A DNA stretch of 29,297 bases from an uncultured bacterium (GTDB lineage: Bacteria; Bacteroidota; Bacteroidia; Bacteroidales; Muribaculaceae). This document shows positions 1-6,617 of this stretch, piece after piece. The translations under genes and the position numbers were made by a program. Location: positions 1 through 29,297 of the forward strand of contig CAJMNI010000033.1 in assembly GCA_905214735.1 (NCBI GenBank), read 5' to 3'. Below the pieces are notes generated by a model. It was not told the origin of the DNA and ran no database searches. It was given only the letters and a program-made list of their open reading frames with translations. Each line of letters opens with the position of its first letter. Within the stretch, counting starts at the first letter, position 1.

Positions 1-2
1 GC

Positions 3-71
3 CCGTGGTCAAGCGGCCTCGGCCTCGGGGGTCACGCCGCCCCGGTTTTTCCAATTCAGGGCACGTTGTGA
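3..71 (+). CDS. possible 3' end of a gene entering the window
   Basis: The third forward frame is open from the window edge to a TGA at 69-71. It reads PWSSGLGLGGHAAPVFPIQG plus two residues. Third codon positions are mostly G or C, as in the real genes nearby, and the following DNA turns AT-rich. No family can be named from 22 residues. It could equally be chance, because short open frames are common. Confidence 0.25.
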   Translation, partial: PWSSGLGLGGHAAPVFPIQGTL

Positions 72-189
72 GATAAAAGGGAATTATATACGCACAAAAA
101 AAAGTGACATGAAGATAATCCGACCGAAAAAGGCACTAACAAAAGAGAAAACGCCCGTGCTACACGTGCTCCACCGACGGCTTACAAAC

Positions 190-220
190 AAAAAATACCG
201 CCCGAAATACTCGGACGGTA
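190..220 (-). terminator. intrinsic terminator of the DUF234-type ATPase gene
   Basis: On the minus strand TACCGTCCGA (from 220-211) pairs with TCGGGCGGTA (from 205-196), ten pairs including one U-G, over a five-base loop. A T-run follows (complement of 190-195). It lies 21 bases beyond the stop codon of the minus-strand ATPase gene. Confidence 0.75.
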
Positions 221-241
221 CTCAAAGCTGTTGTGTCTATT

Positions 242-1666
242 TTAAGAGAAAAATGCGTTTAACTGAATCTCATTCTGGGCGATTGCCGAATGTTTGTTTT
301 GCTTGAGACCGTAAGGAGTTACCAATGTAATATGAATTGCCTTTTTGGTCTGGGTGGCTTCTATGAAGTTGCCACGACGACGGCGGAGCTTCATTTCCTC
401 GTCTTCGGTTATAGCATATTCTTGTGCCGAGAATTTCATCTCGCATAGATTGATAACTCCATCATTGCGGTCGATCAACAGGTCTATCTGAGTTTTGTCG
501 ATTCCCTTATCTTCATCGGCTTCAGTTCTCCAGCTATAAACATTGGATAAAACACCGGATATTCCGAGAGCTTCCTTTATCTGTGAGATGTGTTGAAGGC
601 AAACACGTTCAAAAGCGAGTCCACTCCATGCTCTATGCAAGGGGCTCCCGATGCTATTCGTCCAGAAATGGGAGTCATTATTTTTATTTCCTTTGATGTA
701 TTGGAAATAAAACAGTGTAAAGTTATCGATAAGCTGATACAATGCGTCTTTGGAGAGCTTACCAATGCAATTATATTTCCTTATGAAGCCACACCATTCA
801 AGTTCATTAAGATATCGAGTCAAGTCCCCACTCGTTTTAATTCCGCTGTCATGGACAATTTCATAGCGCGTGAGTCCTTTATTCTTTTTGGCTAGCGTTG
901 TAACTACCTGCATATATGGCTCAGGATTATTAAACAATGATGAATATAATTGCTCATATTCATGTGACAGACCTTCCGTATCCTCACTAAAGAACAGCGA
1001 ATCAATATTCTGAGCCATGCTTATTTCTCGTTTAAGCAAACTCCAGTAAAAAGGGATTCCACCCATTATCATATAGTTCTCAACCATCTGATAGCGGCTC
1101 AACCCCAGATTGTTCGCCTCGGAGTATTGTTCGCATTCGGAGAGGGTGAATGGTTGGAGCAAAATTCTATTTGTGAGACGATTGTGGAGTCCCCCATGAT
1201 TGTTTATAAGTTTATTGACAATCCATGAAGTAGCGGACCCGCAAGCAATGAGAAGTATATCTTTTCTTGCAGAAGCCCAGCTGTTCCAAAAATGCTCCAA
1301 CCCAGATATGAAATTTGAGCGTGGTGTATCCATCCACGGAAGTTCGTCAAAAAATACAATCTTTTTGCCATCAGGCAAAGAGCCGAGCCATTCCTCCAAT
1401 GCAAAAAAAGCCTCATACCAGTTCTTGAATTGATTATACTTCTTTCCTGAGGCCTTTTTTAGAGACTCCCTGAAACTTAGAAGCTGATCCTTCATTTTTC
1501 CACGAGCCAACCCGGTATGCTGGAATGTAAAGGAGTAGTTAAAAGTCTCGCGGATAAGGAAAGTCTTTCCTACACGCCGACGTCCATATACTGCCACGAA
1601 TTTAGAATATTCTGAGTTCGCAGCATCCAATAGTTCTTTTTGCTCTGGTTTCCTTCCGATTATCAT
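242..1666 (-). CDS. AAA-type ATP-binding protein with DUF234-type C-terminus
   Basis: This 474-residue protein belongs by motif to the archaeal-type ATPase_2/DUF234 group, which is abundant in Bacteroidales and mostly of unknown role. The P-loop GRRRVGKT is at about residues 28-35, and a Walker B-like stretch KIVFFDELPWMD is near 101-112. A sensor-like serine segment (LIACGSATSW) follows. The C-terminal third (about 330-450) has the DUF234-like nuclease-fold pattern EADEDKGIDKTQIDLLIDR followed by INLCEMKFS. D-x-D and E-x-K of that kind resemble PD-(D/E)XK proteins. The gene stands alone, with its own terminator at 190-220, a -7 box at 1690-1698 and a perfect inverted repeat at 1723-1772 upstream. 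The family is often found as isolated, possibly selfish or defence-related genes, but no function is established. Length is normal for the family. Confidence 0.85.
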   Translation of the reverse strand: MIIGRKPEQKELLDAANSEYSKFVAVYGRRRVGKTFLIRETFNYSFTFQHTGLARGKMKDQLLSFRESLKKASGKKYNQFKNWYEAFFALEEWLGSLPDGKKIVFFDELPWMDTPRSNFISGLEHFWNSWASARKDILLIACGSATSWIVNKLINNHGGLHNRLTNRILLQPFTLSECEQYSEANNLGLSRYQMVENYMIMGGIPFYWSLLKREISMAQNIDSLFFSEDTEGLSHEYEQLYSSLFNNPEPYMQVVTTLAKKNKGLTRYEIVHDSGIKTSGDLTRYLNELEWCGFIRKYNCIGKLSKDALYQLIDNFTLFYFQYIKGNKNNDSHFWTNSIGSPLHRAWSGLAFERVCLQHISQIKEALGISGVLSNVYSWRTEADEDKGIDKTQIDLLIDRNDGVINLCEMKFSAQEYAITEDEEMKLRRRRGNFIEATQTKKAIHITLVTPYGLKQNKHSAIAQNEIQLNAFFS

Positions 1667-1689
1667 GGTTACATCTCATGTTTTCTCAT

Positions 1690-1698
1690 GCAAAGATA
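1690..1698 (-). promoter_or_regulatory. -7 promoter element of the ATPase gene
   Basis: The minus strand reads TATCTTTGC, a match to the Bacteroidetes -7 consensus TAnnTTTG, 24 bases before the ATG. No good TTTG is found at the -33 distance. The inverted repeat at 1723-1772 begins just where the -33 region ends. Confidence 0.55.
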
Positions 1699-1722
1699 AT
1701 AATAATATTTGATAAAATCTCG

Positions 1723-1772
1723 TTATAATCCCCCAAAAGTAGGTCAAAAGATGTGGATTTGGGGGATTATAA
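1723..1772. repeat. perfect 15-bp inverted repeat upstream of the ATPase gene
   Basis: TTATAATCCCCCAAA (1723-1737) and its exact reverse complement TTTGGGGGATTATAA (1758-1772) enclose a 20-base spacer. It sits 57 bases upstream of the ATPase start, next to its promoter. It could be an operator bound by the ATPase or another regulator, a cruciform target, or the ends of a tiny element. The rest of 1773-2065 shows no gene; the only further structure is a weak AATAGAC/GTCTATT hairpin near 1903-1927. Confidence 0.8.
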
Positions 1773-2065
1773 GCACATCTTAGGAGGATGGGTGTTCGTG
1801 CAAAATCGCGCCCTGTAAACTTCGATAAATCGGCTTATTTAAGATGAGCGCACTATGATAAACCGACTTCAGTTCCCATCTTTTCCCGGTTTATGAGGGG
1901 GTAATAGACGAGGTTTATTTGTCTATTTCCCAGAGATATCCGGCGTAGAAGAGCAGCTTTCGATTGCTATATCCGTTTTGATATCATTTAGATTTCAAAG
2001 AAAGCGCATTATATAGTCAAAAACAAACAATTACCACCATAAAAGGAATTTTTTTTGCAGAATAA

Positions 2066-2098
2066 TTTGGTTTATAAAATAAACTTACTTAACTTTGC
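2066..2098 (+). promoter_or_regulatory. Bacteroidetes-type promoter for the membrane protein/regulator pair
   Basis: TTTG at 2066-2069 and TAACTTTGC at 2090-2098 are separated by 20 bases, matching the sigma-ABfr -33/-7 pattern. Transcription would start near 2105, leaving an 80-base leader before the ATG at 2185. Confidence 0.75.
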
Positions 2099-2184
2099 AA
2101 CCGAAATGAGGGTGATATGCGCGCTTCACCCTTTTTTTCAGAGATTGATAGTTACCTAAAATAAACCAAACTAAATTCCAAACC

Positions 2185-2817
2185 ATGGAGGAGAAGAGAA
2201 TCACCGAGGTCCAGAGCCTCGAAATCATTACTGAAATGATAGCGCGGTCGAACGTGCGTCGCAAACTTGGCAACGGCAACATCATGCTCCTATGGGGCTA
2301 TCTGACGGTCGCTGTTTCAGCACTTGTCTGGACGCTCCTGTTAGTGACAAAAAATCCTGTGTGGAACTGGCTATGGTTCCTTATCTGGATAATAGGGGGA
2401 ACCGTAACGCCAATCATGGCCAGAAAGCAGAGGACTGAAGAAGGACATAAAACGTTTATAGACACTATAAGCAACGGGATATGGAGCGCCATCGGATATA
2501 TGGCGATTGCCATGACCTTTACTTGCCTCGCATTCTTTTTTGCGGGCGGCAAAGATTGCTGGAGCTCGATGTTTGTGTTCGCCCTGTTGGGCGTCGGATT
2601 TGCCGAAACAATCCAGGGAATAGTGGTGAAAGAGAAGTCTTTGATTGTCGGAGGGGGCATCGGAACTCTCGGGGGAGTGATAATGCTCGCAGCCATTGCA
2701 GGGAAGGTGACTCTATATGTAAATTGGGTTCTTCCTCTTTTCATCATCTCCTTCATTTGCATGATGATAATCCCCGGGCATATTCTAAACGCCAAAGGTA
2801 AAAAGATAAAGGAATAG
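2185..2817 (+). CDS. six-helix integral membrane protein of unknown function
   Basis: The 210-residue protein has a charged N-terminus of about 30 residues (MEEKRITEVQSLEIITEMIA) and then about six hydrophobic segments, near 40-58, 64-84, 95-116, 125-145, 150-170 and 175-195. It ends in a basic tail, AKGKKIKE. No catalytic motif is visible. It is followed after two bases by a winged-helix regulator. The pairing of a small membrane protein with such a regulator is common in Bacteroidetes, and the regulator probably controls the membrane protein. Transport, stress sensing or regulator sequestration are all possible; nothing in the sequence decides between them. Confidence 0.85.
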   Translation: MEEKRITEVQSLEIITEMIARSNVRRKLGNGNIMLLWGYLTVAVSALVWTLLLVTKNPVWNWLWFLIWIIGGTVTPIMARKQRTEEGHKTFIDTISNGIWSAIGYMAIAMTFTCLAFFFAGGKDCWSSMFVFALLGVGFAETIQGIVVKEKSLIVGGGIGTLGGVIMLAAIAGKVTLYVNWVLPLFIISFICMMIIPGHILNAKGKKIKE

Positions 2818-2819
2818 CA

Positions 2820-3101
2820 ATGAAAGAACTTGATCCATTGTTGCATTCACAGTTGCGACTGGCGATCATGTCGATACTGATGAATGTCGATGAGGCGGAT
2901 TTCTCATATCTCAAAGAGAAGACAGAGTCAACTTCAGGCAATCTCAGTGTGCAGCTCGACAAATTGACAAACGCAGGTTACATCGACATGGAGAAGCAGT
3001 TTGTCGGCAAAAAGCCAAGGACAACGTGCAAGGTGACCGAAACGGGGCGCAGGGCATTCGCGCAATATATCGAAGATTTGCGGGGATACCTCAACCTCTG
3101 A
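2820..3101 (+). CDS. small winged-helix transcriptional regulator (MarR/HTH_34-like)
   Basis: The 93-residue protein is almost wholly one winged helix-turn-helix domain. Helices LRLAIMSILMNV and FSYLKEKTESTSGNLSVQLD form the DNA-reading unit, followed by a wing with the KKPRTTCKVTETGRRAF pattern typical of the HTH_34 branch of MarR-like proteins. No ligand domain is attached. The gene starts two bases after the stop of the membrane protein, so the two are almost certainly co-transcribed and translationally coupled. It is likely an autoregulator of this two-gene operon. The operon ends at the perfect hairpin at 3111-3146. Confidence 0.88.
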   Translation: MKELDPLLHSQLRLAIMSILMNVDEADFSYLKEKTESTSGNLSVQLDKLTNAGYIDMEKQFVGKKPRTTCKVTETGRRAFAQYIEDLRGYLNL

Positions 3102-3110
3102 TAAACGTGA

Positions 3111-3146
3111 CAAAAGCCGTGGAGCCAAACGACTCCACGGCTTTTG
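3111..3146 (+). terminator. terminator hairpin after the regulator gene
   Basis: A perfect 14-bp stem, CAAAAGCCGTGGAG (3111-3124) with CTCCACGGCTTTTG (3133-3146), has an eight-base loop. The A/T flanks let it act in both directions. On the minus strand it directly follows the decayed barrel fragment. Confidence 0.85.
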
Positions 3147-3147
3147 A

Positions 3148-3433
3148 TTATCTGCCTCCGGCTGAGGAATGGTCGGTCGACGCTCCGGAGTCGATGAGTT
3201 TGTCGGCGCCGCGTCGCTGACGGCCCCACTGCAGATTCCATGCAATCTGAATGAATGGAATCCGCATATTGATGCGCATGTGCTGCTCGTTGCGGTTCCA
3301 TTTGTTGAGCGACCGTGTGCTTTGGTCGTAATTGCCGAAAGGCATGAGCATCCCGGCGCCAAATTGCCAGTCTTTCCAGTTGTAGGAGAGGGAGATGATG
3401 TTGGTTACCACTGCTCGCCCATAGGCCGCCCCA
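3148..3433 (-). pseudogene. 3' remnant of an outer-membrane beta-barrel gene (OMP_b-brl type)
   Basis: Reading the minus strand from about 3433 to the TAA at 3148-3150 gives alternating beta-strand-like residues, with VTNIISLSYNWKDWQFGAGM, then LNKWNRNEQHMRINMRIPFI, then QIAWNLQWGRQR. This matches the last strands and the short polar tail of TonB-receptor-like outer-membrane beta-barrel family proteins, which normally have 700-900 residues. Only about 95 remain, with no start codon or signal peptide. The upstream end coincides exactly with the repeated 25-bp element at 3434, so the gene was probably cut there by recombination or insertion. The ATG at 3411 is internal to the barrel and not a convincing start. 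Confidence 0.7.
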
Positions 3434-3468
3434 GCCCCGCGATTTTTTGTCAGACATGACTTACGGAC
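3434..3468. repeat. junction element, copy A
   Basis: The 25 bases at 3434-3458 (GCCCCGCGATTTTTTGTCAG plus ACATG) occur identically at 7545-7569. The next ten bases, ACTTACGGAC (3459-3468), also recur at 7590-7599 after a 20-base interval. In both places the element forms the 3' boundary of a decayed AlbA/HATPase-type gene. Confidence 0.85.
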
Positions 3469-3599
3469 AACTCACGTTCCTTCAATACTTTCGCCAATGT
3501 AAATACCTGGTCGGTGCCTGGTCGGTGCCTGATCGGAGTCTGGTCGGTTTGCTGTGAAAATATGGAATGGTAAAGTTTTCGCGTTGATAATTCATACAC
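3450..3599 (-). pseudogene. C-terminal remnant of an AlbA/HATPase_c_4-type ATP-binding protein
   Basis: The minus-strand frame is open from about 3599 to the TGA at 3450-3452. It reads TDQTPIRHRPGTDQVFTLAK followed by VLKERELSVSHV. The T-D-Q repeat leading into a V-L-K-x-x-E-L-S-V helix resembles the linker and start of the C-terminal winged helix in Schlafen/AlbA-type ATP-binding proteins of Bacteroidetes. The helix is cut off after SVS and the frame ends inside the repeated junction element. Four 11-bp units (3507-3517, 3518-3528, 3529-3539, 3540-3550) underlie the repeat. The catalytic part is absent. The family assignment rests on pattern similarity only. Confidence 0.45.
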
Positions 3600-3605
3600 G
3601 ACAAT

Positions 3606-3650
3606 AAAAAAACGCGGAATCTCGATTATTGTCGGGATTCCGCGGTTTTT
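3606..3650 (-). terminator. terminator of the VWA gene
   Basis: CGCGGAATC (3613-3621) pairs with GATTCCGCG (3636-3644), extended by A/T runs on both sides. On the minus strand it ends in a run of seven T, 24 bases after the VWA stop codon. Confidence 0.8.
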
Positions 3651-3673
3651 GTGAGATAAAGTTTTACGAGAGA

Positions 3674-4540
3674 TTATTTGTCCTCATCCTCTTTCTTTGA
3701 GTAGGCGTCGTAGACATCTCTTAGTTCGTCGTCCATGCATTTGCTGTATTTCATGTTGAGCTTGCTCCGTAGACCCTCGGCGCGGGATCGGCAATATTCG
3801 CGTTTGGCGTCGTCATCCTCGAAGCAAGCCGAATCTTCAAAAGCCATGGCGTTTCTGGCAGTAGTGGCCATCTGGATCATTTCTCCCGTCTTGCCGCTGC
3901 TTCTGAACGGCACAGAAATTCCGTTGGTCATCGCTGATAGCTCCCTATACCAGCTGAGGCCGCAGATAGACACCGTGTCAATTTTGATTTTCATGTCGGC
4001 GGCTTTCTTCGCCTCCTTGCGCCAGTCGATCTGGTTGCCCACCACATAGTCGCGATATGTATAGCCGAGCTCATGAGGAGCCGCGTCGGCGATCAGCAGG
4101 ATGGCCTTCGATGAATCCTCCCTCCAGGGAGATTCGTCGATAATCTTTTTAAGCACGAGCTCGTAGAACTCGTCGCCGTCTCCGCCGCTCGTGTCTTTCG
4201 ATTCCTTGACAAACTTGATGATATCGTTTTCATTGTCGGTGAGGGGAATGCATTGATATGCGTCGCCGAAATCGTTGCGGTTCGTCATGTCGCAGTAGTC
4301 GCCGAAAGCCACAATGCCAAGACGGAGATCCTCATTATCCTTGAAGAGGTCGGGAATCATGTCGGTCACCTGACGGCGAACATCTTCGATATATGCTGCC
4401 ATGGAGCCGGTGGTGTCGAAGGCAATCACCATGTCGAGTTTTCCCATCCCTTTGGGTGTCACTTTCTCATCGAGAGTCTGAGGCTTTTCAGGTTCGATCT
4501 TAACAGTGGTGTGAGTTTCTGAGGTTACTTTGGTTTTCAT
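3674..4540 (-). CDS. VWA-domain protein, cytoplasmic
   Basis: The 288-residue protein is a single von Willebrand factor A domain. The MIDAS metal site DTTGSMA is at about residues 42-48. Further VWA landmarks are the strand LRLGIVAFGDY, the GGDGDEFYELVLKKI segment and the core strand KAILLIADAAPHELG. There is no signal peptide or membrane anchor, so it should act in the cytoplasm. The C-terminal 60 residues are highly charged, with several Cys (SACFEDDDAKREYC, SKCMDDE). VWA domains bind protein partners through a bound divalent metal. The gene lies 95 bases downstream of the ADP-ribosylglycohydrolase gene on the same strand and may join that unit, but a palindrome at 4572-4592 in the gap suggests extra control. 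Its role is unknown; a partner or target in ADP-ribose metabolism is only inferred from position. Confidence 0.88.
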   Translation of the reverse strand: MKTKVTSETHTTVKIEPEKPQTLDEKVTPKGMGKLDMVIAFDTTGSMAAYIEDVRRQVTDMIPDLFKDNEDLRLGIVAFGDYCDMTNRNDFGDAYQCIPLTDNENDIIKFVKESKDTSGGDGDEFYELVLKKIIDESPWREDSSKAILLIADAAPHELGYTYRDYVVGNQIDWRKEAKKAADMKIKIDTVSICGLSWYRELSAMTNGISVPFRSSGKTGEMIQMATTARNAMAFEDSACFEDDDAKREYCRSRAEGLRSKLNMKYSKCMDDELRDVYDAYSKKEDEDK

Positions 4541-4571
4541 AATGATCAGTTTTGTTTTGTTAGATTGAATA

Positions 4572-4592
4572 TCATGGTATAATATACCGTGA
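4572..4592. promoter_or_regulatory. 21-bp near-perfect palindrome upstream of the VWA gene
   Basis: TCATGGTATA-A-TATACCGTGA is symmetric around 4582 with one mismatched pair; the inner 13 bases are a perfect palindrome. It lies 31 bases upstream of the VWA start, in the gap after the glycohydrolase gene. It does not resemble the GTGTAAT operators at 6451 and 6506, so a different regulator is implied if it is an operator. No following T-run supports a terminator. Confidence 0.5.
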
Positions 4593-4635
4593 AGTAGAAA
4601 AAGGTAAATTTTCTTACAGTAAAATGCTTAAGGTT

Positions 4636-5685
4636 TTATTTTGCGAGGTCATCGGCGGCGTGGAGAAGCAGGTCGCGGAGCTGAATCTCCTTTTTAAATT
4701 TGCCGGGAATGGCGTCGTCGCCGAGGATCGCGCCGATGATGTTGCCGGCCACTGCACCTGTGGAGTCGCTGTCGCCGCCGTGGTTGACGGCGCTAATCAG
4801 GCAGCCTGAGAAGTCGTCGACATGGCGCAGCGTGGAGAAGAGCGCGATCGCCAGGGTTTCTTCCGCCACCCATCCTTCGCCGATCCGGTCTTCGATTATT
4901 TGCCAGTCGGATTGCGGGTCATCTTCAAGGCTCATGGCATTCCCGACAATCTTGCGGAATTCATCCATCGCCGCGGCGTCTGCTCCGTATACATCCGATA
5001 CTATTTTCAGCGATTTGTCGACGATTCCTTTGAACATCTCCTTGTCGACAGCATCTTCTGAAGAGGCGCACAGTTGGACAATAACTGCCAATGTCGCTGA
5101 AGAGTATGTGCTGAGCGGATGCAGGTGGGTGAGCTCGGCAAGCTCGCCGGCAAGCCGGGCCGTGTCGGCGGGCGACCAATCGTGGGCGGCTCCGTATAGG
5201 CCGACAGGGGCTACACGCATGATGCCGCCGCATCCTTTGCTTGCATTTTGAGGCTCCTTGCCGGCGTGGATGGCGGCGAGAGCCGAGAGGCAGGTATTGC
5301 CCGGGGCGCGGTTTTGGTTCAGTTCCTCAATCTCGGAGAGTTTTGACTGATAGGAAATCTTTACTTTCCGTCCGGCCTGATGCGCATACCAGGCAAGGTA
5401 GGCATTGCAGACTGTTGGAGCGATTGGTTTTCCGTTGCGTTCGGCCTCAAGCAGCCCCTCGGCAGTATAAAGAGTCATCTGGGTGTCGTCGGAAAACAAG
5501 GCTTTCTTCTCCTCCGATTCCAGCCAGGGATAACTCATGTCGAATTCTGTTATTCCCTCTTTGCCATATCTTGCGCAGATATCATTGAAAGAGTAGACAA
5601 ACTCTACGGGATAACCGAGAGCGTCGCCGATAGCTCCGCCCGTGATCGATCCGCGAATCTTATTTTGTAATTGCTGTTTATCCAT
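4636..5685 (-). CDS. ADP-ribosylglycohydrolase family protein (DraG/ARH-like)
   Basis: This enzyme family removes ADP-ribose from proteins or small molecules using two magnesium ions. The 349 residues carry the family signatures: GSITGGAIGDALGYPVE at 12-28, the metal-binding SDDTQMT at 65-71, an internal NAPGNT/KGCGGIMRVAP stretch (the last typical of the family), and HGGDSDSTGAVAGNIIGA near 303-320. All expected metal ligands (DDT and DxDST) are present, so it should be active. It is cytoplasmic, with no signal peptide. It follows a Nudix-winged-helix regulator gene by 64 bases on the same strand. Nudix regulators of the NrtR type sense ADP-ribose and in some bacteria control DraG-like genes, so the pairing is functionally sensible. 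The true substrate (ADP-ribosylated protein, O-acetyl-ADP-ribose or other) cannot be read from sequence. Confidence 0.92.
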   Translation of the reverse strand: MDKQQLQNKIRGSITGGAIGDALGYPVEFVYSFNDICARYGKEGITEFDMSYPWLESEEKKALFSDDTQMTLYTAEGLLEAERNGKPIAPTVCNAYLAWYAHQAGRKVKISYQSKLSEIEELNQNRAPGNTCLSALAAIHAGKEPQNASKGCGGIMRVAPVGLYGAAHDWSPADTARLAGELAELTHLHPLSTYSSATLAVIVQLCASSEDAVDKEMFKGIVDKSLKIVSDVYGADAAAMDEFRKIVGNAMSLEDDPQSDWQIIEDRIGEGWVAEETLAIALFSTLRHVDDFSGCLISAVNHGGDSDSTGAVAGNIIGAILGDDAIPGKFKKEIQLRDLLLHAADDLAK

Positions 5686-5749
5686 AATTAAGAATGTTTT
5701 CTGTAAAAAGAGTGTTATAGTCTGTCAAATCTATCACGCTAAAGGTCTT

Positions 5750-6442
5750 CTAAAACTCGAGGCGGAATCCTTTTTGCTTCAGTTCGGCGTATTTCTCTTT
5801 GTTGAAGCTGTATAACTTCGCTTCTCGTTTGGGAGTTGGCCACACGGTCTCGTCGAGCTGGGTAAGCAATTCCGAGTGAAGCATCTTTTTCGAAAAGTTG
5901 CGTCGGTCGAAATTGATGCCGAGTATGGCTTCGTAAAGAAGCTGCAGTTGCTTGAGCGTGAATTTCTCCGGGAGCAGTTCGAAACCTACCGGTTTGAAGT
6001 GGATTCTTTCTCTGAGGCAATCCATGGCCTTGCGCAGAATCCGGTCGTGGTCGAACGCGAGCTGAGGAATCTGGTCCATGGCAAACCAGCGGGCCTTGGC
6101 CGCGTCATCGCCGCCGACAACGTCCTGAAGTTTCACCAGCGCAAGATATGCAATGGTTATTACCCTTTCGCGGGGATCGCGATAGGGGGCGGAGAAGGTG
6201 TGGAACTGCTCGATATATTCGGCGTCCAGATTCGTCTCCTCCTTCAGTTCGCGCCGGGCGCCATCTTCGGCCGATTCATCCATATTGAGAAATCCACCGG
6301 GGAAAGCCCATCGCCCCTTGAAAGGCTCTATGCCTCTTTCAATGAGAAGCACATTGAGTTTCACGCCGTCGAAACCGAAGATCACACAGTCGGTAGTGAC
6401 CGCTGGATGTGGATATTTATAACAAAATTTTTTATCTTCCAT
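5750..6442 (-). CDS. Nudix-domain transcriptional regulator with C-terminal winged helix (NrtR-like)
   Basis: The 230-residue protein joins an N-terminal Nudix domain (about 10-150) to a C-terminal winged helix (about 155-225, with FTLKQLQLLYEAILG and FDRRNFSKKML as the recognition part). The Nudix box at 50-72 is nearly canonical, with E56, R64-E65 and E68-E69 kept, but the usual Gly near its end is Asn71. NrtR-family proteins bind ADP-ribose or related ligands in the Nudix fold and release DNA; many no longer hydrolyse. Two similar 15-bp palindromes (6451-6465 and 6506-6520) bracket the gene's own promoter, which strongly suggests autoregulation. The next gene, 64 bases downstream, encodes an ADP-ribosylglycohydrolase. 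The ligand could be ADP-ribose, but Bacteroidetes members of this group are also known to regulate sugar use, so this is not certain. Confidence 0.9.
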   Translation of the reverse strand: MEDKKFCYKYPHPAVTTDCVIFGFDGVKLNVLLIERGIEPFKGRWAFPGGFLNMDESAEDGARRELKEETNLDAEYIEQFHTFSAPYRDPRERVITIAYLALVKLQDVVGGDDAAKARWFAMDQIPQLAFDHDRILRKAMDCLRERIHFKPVGFELLPEKFTLKQLQLLYEAILGINFDRRNFSKKMLHSELLTQLDETVWPTPKREAKLYSFNKEKYAELKQKGFRLEF

Positions 6443-6450
6443 TTTGACTT

Positions 6451-6465
6451 GTGTAATAATTACAC
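6451..6465. promoter_or_regulatory. operator palindrome O1 of the Nudix regulator
   Basis: GTGTAAT-A-ATTACAC is a perfect 15-bp palindrome ending nine bases before the start codon and directly downstream of the -7 box, over the expected transcription start. With its flank it shares the 11 bases ACTTGTGTAAT with site O2 read on the opposite strand. Confidence 0.75.
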
Positions 6466-6466
6466 T

Positions 6467-6499
6467 GCAAAATTACAAACAAGAATTGAATCCTCCAAA
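6467..6499 (-). promoter_or_regulatory. promoter of the Nudix regulator operon
   Basis: On the minus strand TTTG (complement of 6496-6499) is followed after 20 bases by TAATTTTGC (complement of 6467-6475), a good Bacteroidetes -33/-7 pair. It lies between the two palindromes, so bound regulator would block or flank polymerase. Confidence 0.75.
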
Positions 6500-6505
6500 T
6501 ATTTT

Positions 6506-6520
6506 GCGTAAAAATTACAC
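6506..6520. promoter_or_regulatory. operator palindrome O2 of the Nudix regulator
   Basis: GCGTAAAAATTACAC is an imperfect copy of O1: the right half ATTACAC is identical and the left half has two changes. Its centre is 55 bases from that of O1, on the far side of the -33 element. Two sites flanking one promoter suit repression, perhaps by looping. Confidence 0.65.
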
Positions 6521-6588
6521 AAGTTTTTTATCCCCCTCGATTTTTCTCGTTTTTTTGCGAGTCATGGGCATACTCTCGGAAAAATGAT

Positions 6589-6597
6589 TAAATTTGC
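6589..6597 (+). promoter_or_regulatory. -7 promoter element of the PrsW-type protease gene
   Basis: TAAATTTGC matches TAnnTTTG 20 bases before the ATG at 6618. No TTTG sits at the expected -33 distance. The stretch around it resembles that at 8175-8194 (a TCGG-AAAAAT-ATTAAATTTGC pattern). Confidence 0.55.
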
Positions 6598-6617
6598 GAA
6601 TAGCGAACTAATTAATC

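Noticed and set aside
1..60. A tRNA-Glu-like opening (GTGGTCAAGCGGCCT)
   Set aside because: No acceptor pairing, anticodon arm or TTCGAAT loop follows, so it is not a tRNA.
109..306. Forward 65-codon frame
   Set aside because: It crosses the terminator and the end of the ATPase gene, has a composition unlike real genes here and no recognisable motif.
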